Shown one piece after another: positions 22,646 to 30,338 of a stretch of DNA of 38,055 nucleotides. The notes under the pieces were generated by a model, which was not told the origin of the DNA, made no database searches, and saw only the letters and a list, made by a program, of their open reading frames with translations. Location of the stretch: positions 1 to 38,055 of the forward strand of contig CAYHWG010000002.1 in the NCBI GenBank assembly GCA_964360375.1. Direction: 5' to 3'. Origin of the DNA: XYB2-FULL-45-11 sp964360375. Lineage in GTDB: Bacteria; Patescibacteriota; Patescibacteriia; UBA9934; GWF2-40-263. The translations under genes were made by a program, and so were the position numbers. How positions within the stretch are numbered: the stretch's first letter is position 1; the number at the start of each line of letters is the position of its first letter.

Positions 22646-25633
22646 TTATGGTTGTTTAAAAGGATCTAACGAGTTTTGAGGGCTAAAAATGGTTGCTTGC
22701 GTAGATGTTCCATTTTGAGTCTCTTTTGCAGGAACAAAGAGAGTTGATGGTGTTTTTACAGAAACAAGAGATCCTGCTGTCAGAATGGTTTTTGAACCAT
22801 CTTTTGTTTTTGCTGTGACAGAGAGCACCCAGGTTCCTGTTTCCGTAAGTGGCCAGTCTATCGTGATAAATGGGGAAGAAGGGTTGATCGTTTGTCCAAC
22901 AATAGATTTTATTCCTGTTCCTAATTTTTCAGCGAAAACAGTCACATTTGAGTAGTTTTGAGGATTTTTTAGGGAAGAAACAAGCGTATAAACATCTGTT
23001 GTTTTTTCAATAGACTGCCCATTTTTTGGATCAATCAATTCAATCGTTTCTGACGCATCTGAAGAGATAATCAAACTTACTGTTTCTGAACTGCTGTTAT
23101 CGATATCATCGTAAGCAACAGCTTTTAAGATGTTTTGTCCGCTTGCGATCGATGAAGGGATTTGAGCCGTAAGACTGTAGGGAGCCTGTGATGCCGATCC
23201 AACATACAGACCTTCAAGATAATACTCTACACGCGAAATTCCTCTTGGTGAAGTTGCATTAACACTGACAGAAAAGGTTCCTCCGCTAAGAGCACTATTG
23301 TTTTGAGGAGAAATAATCTGAATAGATGGAATATTTGTTGCGATATGAAGATCGTCTTGTTCTGTAGGAGGTAATGTCTGAGAAAGAATGACTCCTGTTT
23401 CTTTTTGTTTACGTAACACCCAATCAGCTACGCCGTTTTCCCAGGCAGTATAGTTTGAATCCTGTTCCGGATGTTCTGGTGCATTTAAGAGAGGTTCTTT
23501 CGGATTAATATAGTGCAGAATTTCGTGATAGCCTCCAAAAAAACGTGTTTCCTTGAAAGAATCAGGTGTAAATTCTGTGGCGAGTTTGTTACTTGCCCGA
23601 TCAATGACGAACGACTGCATAGGAACGGTTCCATCTAAAACAGATTTTCCTGTTGGATGAATCGTAGGTGGATTGAAAAGTTCAACAGGTTTTCCCATGT
23701 GAGCACGTTTCATAAACGCATTCCAGATGGGACCCGCAACAACAGAGCCATCTGCCTTGTTTTTCATGGCGGCGTTATTATTATTTCCAACCCACACACC
23801 AGAAACAAGTGAGGGGGAATATCCCATAAGCCAAGCATCATGAAAGTTGTTCGTAGTACCAGATTTTGCAGCAACAGGCCGATCCGCTAAATGAAGCGTG
23901 CTTGCGGGGCCAAAAATTGGCGTACGAGCCACATTGTCAGATAAGACGTTTGTGATCATCTTTGCGGTATTTTGCTCAACAACCTGTTTTCCATCTTTTG
24001 GTTTCCATTCTTCTAGAATGTTTCCATTTGCATCTTCAACGCGCAAAACAGAGACTTGATCAAACTTTTTTCCCTCATTTGCGAGGGTTGCATAGGCGTT
24101 TACATGATCAATCAAACGAACTTCTCCTCCACCAAGGACGAGCGAAAGACCAAAATTTGCGTGATTTGAAAAGGATGTGTATCCAAGAGATGTTGCAAAA
24201 TCAAGTGCAGCATCAACGCCAACAAGATAGACCATTTTTACGGCAGGAATGTTTAATGACATCTGAAGAGCGTTTCGGACACGGATAGGACCATGCTCTT
24301 TTAAGTCATAATTATGTGGAGTATAGGTACCGACCGCTGTTGGAAAATTTGTCACAACATCCCAAAGAACGGTATTTGGCGTGTAACCCATTTCAAATGC
24401 TTTTGTGTAAATGATCGGTTTAAAACTCGAGCCTGGCTGTCGAAGGCGTGTTGAAACGTTCACTTGACCATCGATTGTTTTATCGAAAAAATCTTTTGAA
24501 CCAACCATAGCAAGAATTTGTCCAGTTTTTGGATCTTCTGCCACTAAAGAGGCATTGGTAAATCCAAATTGAGAACCTTTTGCCTCGACACCTTTTATAA
24601 TTTCTTCTTCCGCAATTTTCTGTAAGGAATAATCAAGTGTTGTCACAACTTTCATTCCACCCTCTTCGACCTCACGCCGACCGTACGTATTTTCAAGATC
24701 TGCTTTCACATCTAAGACAAAATGTGGGGCAGTGATATTTGTGATATGAGCGATAATGGGAGTTTTTTCAGATTTTGCTGTTTCGTGCATTTTTGCATCA
24801 ATGAAATTGAGTTTCAGCATCTCATCAAGAATATAGTCACGACGAATCAACAAGAGATCCGGGTTGTTTAAGAGTTTGGTTGTAGATTTAGGTAAGGAAG
24901 CAAGGGTTGCAGCTTCCGCAATCGTAAGATCTTTTACTGATTTACGAAAAAAATTTTGTGAAGCAGATTCTATACCGTAGTAGGAAGAGCCGTACGGAAT
25001 TTCGTTGAGATAAATTTGAAGTATTTCATCCTTTGAATATTTTTGTTCAAGCTTTATCGATAAAATCAATTCTTTAATTTTTCGAGTAAACGTTTTTTCG
25101 TTTGAAAGAATCGCATTTTTGACGAGTTGTTGTGTGAGTGTTGAACCGCCGGCACGTTTGCCCGTCAGGTTTAAAACAAATGCTCGTGTGAGACCTTTTA
25201 GATCAAATCCATTGTGTGTACAAAACTTGCGATCCTCGGCTGCAATCGTTGCTTTTGCGGCAAACAAAGGTATACCGTTTGTATCAAAAGAAAGTTTCGG
25301 ATCGGTTTTATTGCAATAGCCTTCTTGGAGTTTTTTTAACGTTCTGTTTTGATTTCCTGCGATTTCATAAAGGAGATGCTCTCCTGTGCGGTCGTAAATT
25401 TTTGTTGTTTGAGAAATTTTACGTTCCGTTAAACTTCCTGGACTTGGAAGATTTTTGCTTGCAAGGGCAAAGGCGACAAAAATAAAAAGAGAACCAAGAA
25501 CAAGAAAAAAAAGAAGAATCAGAAAAAGATTTTTCCCTATTTGTGTTTCAAAAAACCAGAAAAAGAGACGTTTGAGTATTCCAGAAGTTTTATGACGGCG
25601 CGACCTGTGATGCGAATAACGATAAGGAGACAT
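22646..25633 (-). CDS. Class A penicillin-binding protein (PBP1-type)
   Basis: The 995-residue bifunctional peptidoglycan synthase has a basic head, a membrane anchor at about 35-58, a GT51 glycosyltransferase domain (about 75-260; catalytic Glu133 in AAEDRKF, and GGSTLTQQLVKN), and a transpeptidase domain with SxxK at Ser402-Lys405, SLN at 459-461 and KSGT at 590-593. A long C-terminal part (about 690-995) contains Ig-like beta domains (for example around SGGTFSVSVNATSP), which may reach other cell-surface partners. It polymerises glycan strands and cross-links them. The size is at the upper end of the family because of the Ig-like tail. Confidence 0.95.
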   Translation of the reverse strand: MSPYRYSHHRSRRHKTSGILKRLFFWFFETQIGKNLFLILLFFLVLGSLFIFVAFALASKNLPSPGSLTERKISQTTKIYDRTGEHLLYEIAGNQNRTLKKLQEGYCNKTDPKLSFDTNGIPLFAAKATIAAEDRKFCTHNGFDLKGLTRAFVLNLTGKRAGGSTLTQQLVKNAILSNEKTFTRKIKELILSIKLEQKYSKDEILQIYLNEIPYGSSYYGIESASQNFFRKSVKDLTIAEAATLASLPKSTTKLLNNPDLLLIRRDYILDEMLKLNFIDAKMHETAKSEKTPIIAHITNITAPHFVLDVKADLENTYGRREVEEGGMKVVTTLDYSLQKIAEEEIIKGVEAKGSQFGFTNASLVAEDPKTGQILAMVGSKDFFDKTIDGQVNVSTRLRQPGSSFKPIIYTKAFEMGYTPNTVLWDVVTNFPTAVGTYTPHNYDLKEHGPIRVRNALQMSLNIPAVKMVYLVGVDAALDFATSLGYTSFSNHANFGLSLVLGGGEVRLIDHVNAYATLANEGKKFDQVSVLRVEDANGNILEEWKPKDGKQVVEQNTAKMITNVLSDNVARTPIFGPASTLHLADRPVAAKSGTTNNFHDAWLMGYSPSLVSGVWVGNNNNAAMKNKADGSVVAGPIWNAFMKRAHMGKPVELFNPPTIHPTGKSVLDGTVPMQSFVIDRASNKLATEFTPDSFKETRFFGGYHEILHYINPKEPLLNAPEHPEQDSNYTAWENGVADWVLRKQKETGVILSQTLPPTEQDDLHIATNIPSIQIISPQNNSALSGGTFSVSVNATSPRGISRVEYYLEGLYVGSASQAPYSLTAQIPSSIASGQNILKAVAYDDIDNSSSETVSLIISSDASETIELIDPKNGQSIEKTTDVYTLVSSLKNPQNYSNVTVFAEKLGTGIKSIVGQTINPSSPFITIDWPLTETGTWVLSVTAKTKDGSKTILTAGSLVSVKTPSTLFVPAKETQNGTSTQATIFSPQNSLDPFKQP

Positions 25634-25671
25634 AATGTACGTATAGGATACATAAAAACTCTATTTTCGAA

Positions 25672-25700
25672 AAGATACCCACAAGAAGATTCCTTGTAAA
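25672..25700 (-). promoter_or_regulatory. Possible promoter of the PBP gene
   Basis: On the minus strand TTTACA (25695-25700), 17-nt spacer, TATCTT (25672-25677). Confidence 0.35.
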
Positions 25701-25710
25701 AATGCGCTTT

Positions 25711-25739
25711 GTTGATAGTAAAAAAGACCATTTATCAAC
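25711..25739. promoter_or_regulatory. Inverted repeat between the PBP and 3D-domain genes
   Basis: GTTGATA (25711-25717) and TATCAAC (25733-25739) are perfect complements separated by 15 nt. They lie between two divergent cell-wall genes and 9 nt before a -35, which would suit an operator shared by both. Confidence 0.4.
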
Positions 25740-25748
25740 GTAAATCTC

Positions 25749-25777
25749 TTGACAAAAACAGATTTTCATGTTATTAT
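25749..25777 (+). promoter_or_regulatory. Promoter of the 3D-domain gene
   Basis: TTGACA (25749-25754), 17-nt spacer, TATTAT (25772-25777). Transcription is expected from about 25784, with a leader of about 50 nt. Confidence 0.75.
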
Positions 25778-25824
25778 TTTGCCACTTATTTTACCTGCCC
25801 AACGCGGCTTCTTTAGGAGGAAGG

Positions 25825-25842
25825 ATGCGTCGGGTATGTTGA
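25825..25842 (+). CDS. Possible five-codon leader peptide
   Basis: The strong site AGGAGG (25815-25820) stands only 4 nt before an ATG that opens MRRVC and stops at TGA 25840-25842. The stop overlaps the ATG (25836) of the 3D-domain gene, in another frame. Imperfect complements CCCAACGC (about 25798-25805) and GCGTCGGG (25827-25834) enclose the ribosome site. Translation of the main gene may therefore be coupled to this tiny frame. Alternatively AGGAGG simply serves ATG 25836 at a 15-nt distance. Confidence 0.4.
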   Translation: MRRVC

Positions 25843-26495
25843 ATAAATTCGTTACACAACGTTATCTCACTATCCAAAAGATGTTTTTACGTTTTTTGGA
25901 CGATGCCTGGCACAATGATTTTTGTTATATAAGAACCGTATGGTTGTTTGGGCTTCAAACATTTTTACGTTTTGAAAAACACTTTTTTTTCTTGCGCACG
26001 AAGGCCGTGAATTTTTTCATGATCCTTCTTATTATGGTGGTAGGATCCAATGTCTTTTTTCCATCGATCGTGAGCGCAGATGTTTCTCGTGAACAAAAAC
26101 AAATGAATCATCGAACAAACACACTTGTGATTGCTTCGGCACAAAACGCCGCAAAACCGTTTGGAACACTTCCCGTATCAAGTGAAGCAAAAATACGAAA
26201 GACGTTCATGGTTCCTATTACGGCATATACATCCGACGTGGCACAAACAGACGATACTCCTTGTATTACAGCTTCTGGAATGAATGTATGTGATCGAAAT
26301 CAGGAAGATATTGTTGCGGCAAATTTTCTGCCGATCGGTACGCGTGTGCGTATTCCAGAAATATACGGCGAACGTATTTTTTCAGTGCAAGACCGCATGA
26401 ACGCACGCTATCACAAACGTATGGATGTGTGGCTGAAAGATCTTTCTGAAGCAAAACGCTTCGGAATAAAATTCGCAAAAATTGAAGTGTTTTAA
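25836..26495 (+). CDS. Membrane-anchored 3D-domain protein (putative cell-wall hydrolase)
   Basis: A 219-residue protein with a basic/aromatic head, a membrane helix at about 58-80 (possible signal anchor ending SIVSADVS), and a C-terminal 3D domain (about 125-215), a double-psi beta-barrel fold found in lytic transglycosylases and resuscitation-type proteins. Visible parts are VPITAYTSDVAQTDD, TASGMNV, ANFLPIGTRVRIP, Asp186 in SVQDRM and Asp197 in RMDVWL. Peptidoglycan cleavage is inferred. It is divergent from the PBP gene, which supports a cell-wall role. Confidence 0.8.
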   Translation: MLNKFVTQRYLTIQKMFLRFLDDAWHNDFCYIRTVWLFGLQTFLRFEKHFFFLRTKAVNFFMILLIMVVGSNVFFPSIVSADVSREQKQMNHRTNTLVIASAQNAAKPFGTLPVSSEAKIRKTFMVPITAYTSDVAQTDDTPCITASGMNVCDRNQEDIVAANFLPIGTRVRIPEIYGERIFSVQDRMNARYHKRMDVWLKDLSEAKRFGIKFAKIEVF

Positions 26496-26496
26496 A

Positions 26497-26540
26497 AAAC
26501 AAAAGTAGGGGTTGCTCGCGAGCCACCCCTACTTTTTTGT
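26497..26540. terminator. Intrinsic terminator after the 3D-domain gene
   Basis: A 12-bp perfect stem (26501-26512 with 26525-26536) is topped by a short GCT/AGC stem and has A-rich and T-rich flanks. Confidence 0.85.
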
Positions 26541-26547
26541 TTCATGT

Positions 26548-26674
26548 ACAAAACGCGTAAAATTGGATGGATCACGACGGGGTGGAGGGAAAAAATATTT
26601 TCACGGTAGACAGACCTACCGTGAAAATATTTTTTCCTGAAGCCCGAGTGAGCCGCCGATTTTACGCGTTTTGT
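26548..26674. repeat. Nested inverted-repeat element abutting tRNA-Cys
   Basis: Outer arms of 16 nt (26548-26563 with 26659-26674) and inner arms of 22 nt (26588-26609 with 26616-26637, loop ACAGAC) are both perfect. The right outer arm ends on the last base of the tRNA. No reading frame inside. The inner hairpin may terminate tRNA transcription; the outer arms look like the ends of a small non-coding mobile element. Confidence 0.75.
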
Positions 26675-26749
26675 GGAGGCCACGATCGGAGTTGAACCGA
26701 TGCATAGAGGTTTTGCAGACCCCCGCGTTAACCACTTCGCCACGTGGCC
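26674..26749 (-). tRNA. tRNA-Cys (GCA)
   Basis: A complete 76-nt cloverleaf on the minus strand: acceptor GGCCACG with CGTGGCC, a D arm with GAAGTGGTTAA, anticodon loop CTGCAAA (anticodon GCA), a 5-nt variable loop, T arm TCGGTTCAACTCCGA, discriminator T and an encoded CCA. Reads cysteine codons. Confidence 0.95.
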
Positions 26750-26774
26750 GTCTCGATCCTGTTGATCGAGTGCA

Positions 26775-26803
26775 AATGTACCAAATTCTTTTTGTCTGAG
26801 CAA
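26775..26803 (-). promoter_or_regulatory. Putative promoter of tRNA-Cys
   Basis: On the minus strand TTGCTC (26798-26803), 17-nt spacer, TACATT (26775-26780), about 20 nt before the tRNA 5' end. Confidence 0.45.
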
Positions 26804-26817
26804 GCAATCCTGTATAC

Positions 26818-27246
26818 TTACACAAGATGCTCGATGAGATGTGCCTCGTCTAGATTGACGAGAAGTTTCGGAATGATCTTTTTGATACATGCTCGCACAT
26901 CCGGATGAAGGAGCTGTTCGAGTGTGTGAACTTCCGGTCCAGCCGAGATAATGCATTCTTCAAATACGTTGTTCTGTAATTGTTTGTGCAAATAAGCTGC
27001 GATCGCATGAAAGAGGTGGTCTTCTGTGATGATTTCTTCTTTTTCATTCATGATCGCCCCGTGACCGCCTTCCGACGAAATAAACGATGTTCTGTCACCC
27101 CCATCTTTTTTATGATGGTCTGATCGTATATCTTCAACGAAGAGAAACTCTCGGTCGTGCGCAAGAAAAAATTTTGCGTGAACATGATCTGCAACAACAA
27201 CAAGTGTTTTTTTGTGAAAAGAAGGAAGAGATTCTGGAATTTGCAT
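26818..27246 (-). CDS. Host-attachment/eRF1-like family protein
   Basis: A 142-residue protein that resembles the family annotated as protein required for attachment to host cells, related to the bacterial eRF1-like domains: it opens TLVVVADHVHAKFFLAHDREF and has a central HAIAAYLHKQLQ with a following CIISAGPEVHTLEQLL. The name comes from an Agrobacterium phenotype; biochemical role is unknown, and a ribosome-associated role is only suggested by the fold. It is upstream of tRNA-Cys on the same strand and divergent from the VIT-like gene. Confidence in the family is moderate. Confidence 0.65.
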   Translation of the reverse strand: MQIPESLPSFHKKTLVVVADHVHAKFFLAHDREFLFVEDIRSDHHKKDGGDRTSFISSEGGHGAIMNEKEEIITEDHLFHAIAAYLHKQLQNNVFEECIISAGPEVHTLEQLLHPDVRACIKKIIPKLLVNLDEAHLIEHLV

Positions 27247-27282
27247 AGGAGATAATTAAATTTTCAAATCAGAGGTCTCAAT

Positions 27283-27311
27283 AGTATACCCATATGAAAT
27301 CGTTTCGTCAT
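27283..27311 (-). promoter_or_regulatory. Promoter of the host-attachment-family gene
   Basis: On the minus strand ATGACG (27306-27311), 17-nt spacer, TATACT (27283-27288). The -35 lies inside the first codons of the divergent VIT-like gene. Confidence 0.5.
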
Positions 27312-27845
27312 TTTATTCTGTCCTCCATGCGTGAATTAGTGTTTGGTCTTGAAGACTCGCTTGTGTCCACACTCGGCACGATTACAGGAATTGCGATTGC
27401 AACACAAAGTACATATTTCGTTATTTTGTCCGGACTTGTTTTGATTGCATCGGAAAGCACGTCGATGGCCGCAGGAAGTTATCTTTCAAGTCGTTCTGCA
27501 GAAGACGCAGAACAGGAAGAAGAGAAGGAAGAAGGAAAAAAGTTTCAGCGCGAACCAACACATCCTGTAAGTGGTGCTTTCGTGATGTTCTTTTCTTATC
27601 TTCTCGGCGGACTCATTCCTCTTGGGCCGTATTTTCTTGTTTCAACAAGAAACGCCATTCTTCCTTCCGTGATTCTTACGGTCGTGACATTATTTTTGAT
27701 TGGTGTGTGGTCGTCGAGTTACACAAAACGATCCCGCACAAAAAGTGGATTAGAAATGGTGGTTGTGTCACTTTCCGCCGCCGTCTTTGGATATCTGATT
27801 TCACAACTCGTGAATCACTATTTTGGCGTGTCTTTTAAAGGCTAG
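27294..27845 (+). CDS. VIT1/CCC1-family (DUF125) metal transporter
   Basis: A 183-residue membrane protein with the VIT signature ELVFGLEDSLVSTLGTITGIA in the first helix, SESTSMAAGSYLSSRS, and three further helices in the C-terminal half. VIT/CCC1 proteins move Fe2+ or Mn2+ out of the cytosol. The loop after helix 2 is short and acidic (EDAEQEEEKEEGKK), where the family has its metal-binding region. ATG 27294 is used; ATG 27327 (MRELVFG) is an alternative because the likely -10 of this gene (TATACC, 27285-27290) leaves almost no leader. Next to an Fe-S cluster set, an iron role is attractive but inferred. Confidence 0.82.
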   Translation: MKSFRHFILSSMRELVFGLEDSLVSTLGTITGIAIATQSTYFVILSGLVLIASESTSMAAGSYLSSRSAEDAEQEEEKEEGKKFQREPTHPVSGAFVMFFSYLLGGLIPLGPYFLVSTRNAILPSVILTVVTLFLIGVWSSSYTKRSRTKSGLEMVVVSLSAAVFGYLISQLVNHYFGVSFKG

Positions 27846-27858
27846 TGTTCTTTGATGG

Positions 27859-27884
27859 AGCCGTTGATTTTCAACGGCTTTTTT
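27859..27884 (+). terminator. Intrinsic terminator after the VIT-like gene
   Basis: A 9-bp stem (27859-27867 with 27871-27879) is followed by a T-run. Part of it, TTGATT with TACCGT 17 nt on, may also serve as a weak promoter for the next gene. Confidence 0.75.
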
Positions 27885-27900
27885 GATACCGTGTCGTGAC

Positions 27901-29100
27901 ATGCCTGATGTGTATCTTGATCACGCCGCAACAACCCCACTTGATCCTCGTGTGCTCGAGGTGATGTTGCCGTATCTTGAAGATAAATATGGCAATCCAT
28001 CAAGTTTTCATTCACGTGGGAAAGTTGCGACGGATGCATTACGAGAAGCTCGCTCTTCGATCGCAAATATTTTACATGTTCGACCAGATGAAATTTTGTT
28101 TACCTCTGGTGGCACTGAGTCTGACAACCTTGCGATCCTCGGCTACGCGCGAATGAACAAACAGTTTGGTGTGCACATCATTACAACATCATTTGAGCAC
28201 CATGCAGTGCTTGAGGCGTGCATTCGTCTTGAAAAGAAAGAAGGATTTCGCGTGACATATCTCAAACCAAGCAAAGAAGGAATGATCGATTCGCGTCAGA
28301 TCGAAGATGCGCTTACAGAAGATACGATTCTTGTGTCTATTATGTACGCAAACAATGAAGTTGGAACCATTCAGCCGATTGCAGAAATTGGAAATGTGAT
28401 TCGCAAATATCGCGAGGAACATAAATTGTCACATCTCGTTTTTCATACGGATGCTTGTCAGGCCGCGGCGTATCTCGACATGAATATTGAAAAGTTGCAT
28501 GTCGACATGCTTACCATGAACGGTCCAAAAATATACGGACCAAAAGGGACGGGATTATTGTATGTGAAACGAGGGATAAAACTTGAACCTCTCATGTTTG
28601 GTGGTGCGCAAGAACGCGGGATTCGACCAGGTACAGAAAATATTGCCGGAATCATAGGCTTCGCGAAAGCATTCGAGCTTGTGCAAGCAGAAAAAGAAGC
28701 CGAAATAGCTCGTCTCATACCAATTCGTGATAAACTCATCGATGGAATTCTCTCGACGATTCCGCGAACGCGCGTGAACGGAGATCGCACACATCGTTTG
28801 CCAAACAATGTAAACGCATCCTTTATAGACATTGAAGGCGAAGCTCTTTTGCTCTATCTCGATGCGGCCGGGATTTATGCTTCGACCGGATCGGCTTGTA
28901 CGTCCGCTTCACTCGATCCTTCGCATGTTATCCTTGCTCTTGGATTTCCTTATGAAGTTGCGCACGGCTCGATGCGTTTCTCGCTCGGTCACTCTACAAC
29001 AGAAGAAGACATTGAATACGTTTTAAAAACCCTTCCACCGCTTGTCGAAAAATTACGATCGATCAGCCCAGTAAGCGTGGATGAGAAATATTGGCAATAA
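27901..29100 (+). CDS. iscS: Cysteine desulfurase (IscS/NifS)
   Basis: The 399-residue PLP enzyme takes sulfur from cysteine for Fe-S clusters and tRNA thiolation. It begins VYLDHAATTPLDPRVLE; the PLP lysine is Lys210 (GPKIYGPKGTG), the stacking His is His100 (FEHHAV), and the catalytic persulfide Cys is Cys333 in STGSACTSASLDPS. The GSACTSA loop and length favour the IscS/NifS group over SufS. ATG 27901 is the family start. It is followed by a palindromic repeat and then the scaffold gene, so it heads an Fe-S set. The symbol could equally be nifS. Confidence 0.93.
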   Translation: MPDVYLDHAATTPLDPRVLEVMLPYLEDKYGNPSSFHSRGKVATDALREARSSIANILHVRPDEILFTSGGTESDNLAILGYARMNKQFGVHIITTSFEHHAVLEACIRLEKKEGFRVTYLKPSKEGMIDSRQIEDALTEDTILVSIMYANNEVGTIQPIAEIGNVIRKYREEHKLSHLVFHTDACQAAAYLDMNIEKLHVDMLTMNGPKIYGPKGTGLLYVKRGIKLEPLMFGGAQERGIRPGTENIAGIIGFAKAFELVQAEKEAEIARLIPIRDKLIDGILSTIPRTRVNGDRTHRLPNNVNASFIDIEGEALLLYLDAAGIYASTGSACTSASLDPSHVILALGFPYEVAHGSMRFSLGHSTTEEDIEYVLKTLPPLVEKLRSISPVSVDEKYWQ

Positions 29101-29106
29101 TGTAAT

Positions 29107-29210
29107 TGTCATTGCGAGGAGTTCGACGACGAAGCAATCTTACGTTTCGCGTCGAAAAGATTGCTTCGTGGAGTTTATCCTGAGCGAAGTCGAAGGACTC
29201 GCAATGACAC
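29107..29210. repeat. REP-like palindromic repeat, copy B
   Basis: Ends TTGTCATTGCGAG and CTCGCAATGACAC; inner arms CGAAGCAATCT and AGATTGCTTCG. Same family as copies A (3849-3936) and C (37945-38047). It separates the cysteine desulfurase and scaffold genes. Confidence 0.85.
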
Positions 29211-29219
29211 ATAAAAAAT

Positions 29220-29897
29220 ATGTCTCACAAACAAGAATCTATCGCAGGCACACAAGGCGATGTTGCGTCTCATGATCAAACAAAATCTTGGTTCTACACA
29301 GATATTGTGAAAGAACATTTTTTTCATCCGAAAAATTTTATGGAAAACGATGCGGATGAATCTTTGTATAATGCGCTCGGAAAAGTTGGATCACCCGCGT
29401 GTGGAGATGAGCTGCGTGTTTGGATGAAAGTGCATCCGGATACGGAAAAAATAGAAGAATTTCGTTGGAAAACATTCGGTTGCGGAAGTGCAATTGCCTC
29501 CACCTCCATGGCGTCTGTGATGGTGACAGAAAACGGCGGTATGACTCTTGAACAAGCACGAGCACTCAAACCACAAGACATCATGGAGCGTCTCGGTGGA
29601 TTACCACAACGAAAATTTCATTGCTCGGTCTTATGTGATAAAGCCCTTCGTGACGCAATTAACGACTTCTATCGACGCACGGATAATTTTGATAAAATGG
29701 TTGTGGAATCATCGCGCATCATTGATCCTGTTTCAAAAGTTACAGATCACGACATTGAAGAAGCTGTGCTTGATGGGGCACAAACGCTTGAACAGGTTCA
29801 ACAAAAAACAAAAGTCGGCATCGGAAATCCAAACTGTTTACCAGCCGTTGAAGAGCTGATTCGTTTTTACAAAGAAAAATATTTCGGGGCTGCGTAA
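29220..29897 (+). CDS. IscU/NifU-like Fe-S scaffold with a degenerate BFD-like domain
   Basis: The N-terminal part (about 25-155) is IscU-like with all the cluster ligands: Cys61 and Asp63 (SPACGDEL), Cys88 (FGCGSAIAST) and Cys135 (HCSVL). The C-terminal part (about 165-225) resembles the BFD-type [2Fe-2S] domain of NifU: VTDHDIEEAVLDGAQTLEQVQQKTKVG. The usual CxC pair before it is absent, and the late CxxC is reduced to one Cys (NPNC, Cys206), so it probably holds no cluster. The order of domains is NifU-like, with the Nfu domain on a separate gene downstream. It assembles nascent clusters from the desulfurase. Confidence 0.88.
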   Translation: MSHKQESIAGTQGDVASHDQTKSWFYTDIVKEHFFHPKNFMENDADESLYNALGKVGSPACGDELRVWMKVHPDTEKIEEFRWKTFGCGSAIASTSMASVMVTENGGMTLEQARALKPQDIMERLGGLPQRKFHCSVLCDKALRDAINDFYRRTDNFDKMVVESSRIIDPVSKVTDHDIEEAVLDGAQTLEQVQQKTKVGIGNPNCLPAVEELIRFYKEKYFGAA

Positions 29898-29906
29898 TTT
29901 GATCCT

Positions 29907-30006
29907 TTGTGTCATTCCGACCGACGAATCATCGAGGAGTGGAGGAATCTCGCGTGTATGAATGTGAGATCCCTCGATTTCGCTTCGCTTCACTCGGGAT
30001 GACACA
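29907..30006. repeat. REP-like palindromic repeat, divergent copy D
   Basis: Ends TTTGTGTCATTCCGA and TCGGGATGACACAAA are complementary; the interior is an imperfect hairpin with CCTCGATTTCGCTTCGCTTCA. It shares the TGTCAT/ATGACA ends with copies A-C but differs inside. Confidence 0.7.
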
Positions 30007-30015
30007 AAAAAACAT

Positions 30016-30240
30016 ATGCAAAAAGTATTATTAGAAAAACGTCTCGAACATCTGAAACCGATTCTTGCGTCTGCCGGAAGGTCGATTGATGTTTTAAGTG
30101 TTGAAACGCCGCGCGCAACATTTCGTTTGTCCGGATTTTGTGGTGGATGTGCATGTTCATCTTCGTATAAAGACGGCATTACGGATTTGGTAAAAGAAAT
30201 TTGTCCGGAAATCACAGATATAAATTTTGAAGAAGTGTAA
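30016..30240 (+). CDS. NifU C-terminal-domain (Nfu-type) Fe-S carrier
   Basis: A 74-residue protein made of one Nfu domain: a helical N-terminus (LEHLKPILASAGRSIDVLSV) and the cluster motif GFCGGCACSS with Cys42 and Cys45 (CxxC), plus an extra Cys47. Nfu proteins carry [4Fe-4S] clusters from scaffold to target. It follows the IscU-like gene across a repeat and reads with it, as if NifU had been split into two genes. Confidence 0.88.
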   Translation: MQKVLLEKRLEHLKPILASAGRSIDVLSVETPRATFRLSGFCGGCACSSSYKDGITDLVKEICPEITDINFEEV

Positions 30241-30338
30241 CAACAGAAGGAAAGAAGTAAGAAGGAAAGAATGAAAGTAGAGAAGATTTTTCGTTTCTCT
30301 CCTTCTCTCCTTCTCTCCTTCATTATTCTTATTTCTTT
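30241..30338 (+). other. Purine tract followed by pyrimidine tract
   Basis: A GAAGGAAAGAAG-type stretch (about 30246-30285) is followed by a CTCTCCTTCTCTCC-type stretch (about 30296-30330) that is largely complementary to it. It could fold into a long irregular hairpin between nfu and the ferredoxin gene. No reading frame seen. Confidence 0.55.

Noticed and set aside
26492..26956. Long open frame on the minus strand across the tRNA-Cys region
   Set aside because: It overlaps a complete tRNA, a nested inverted repeat and the host-attachment-family gene in another frame; the translation shows no protein-like pattern.
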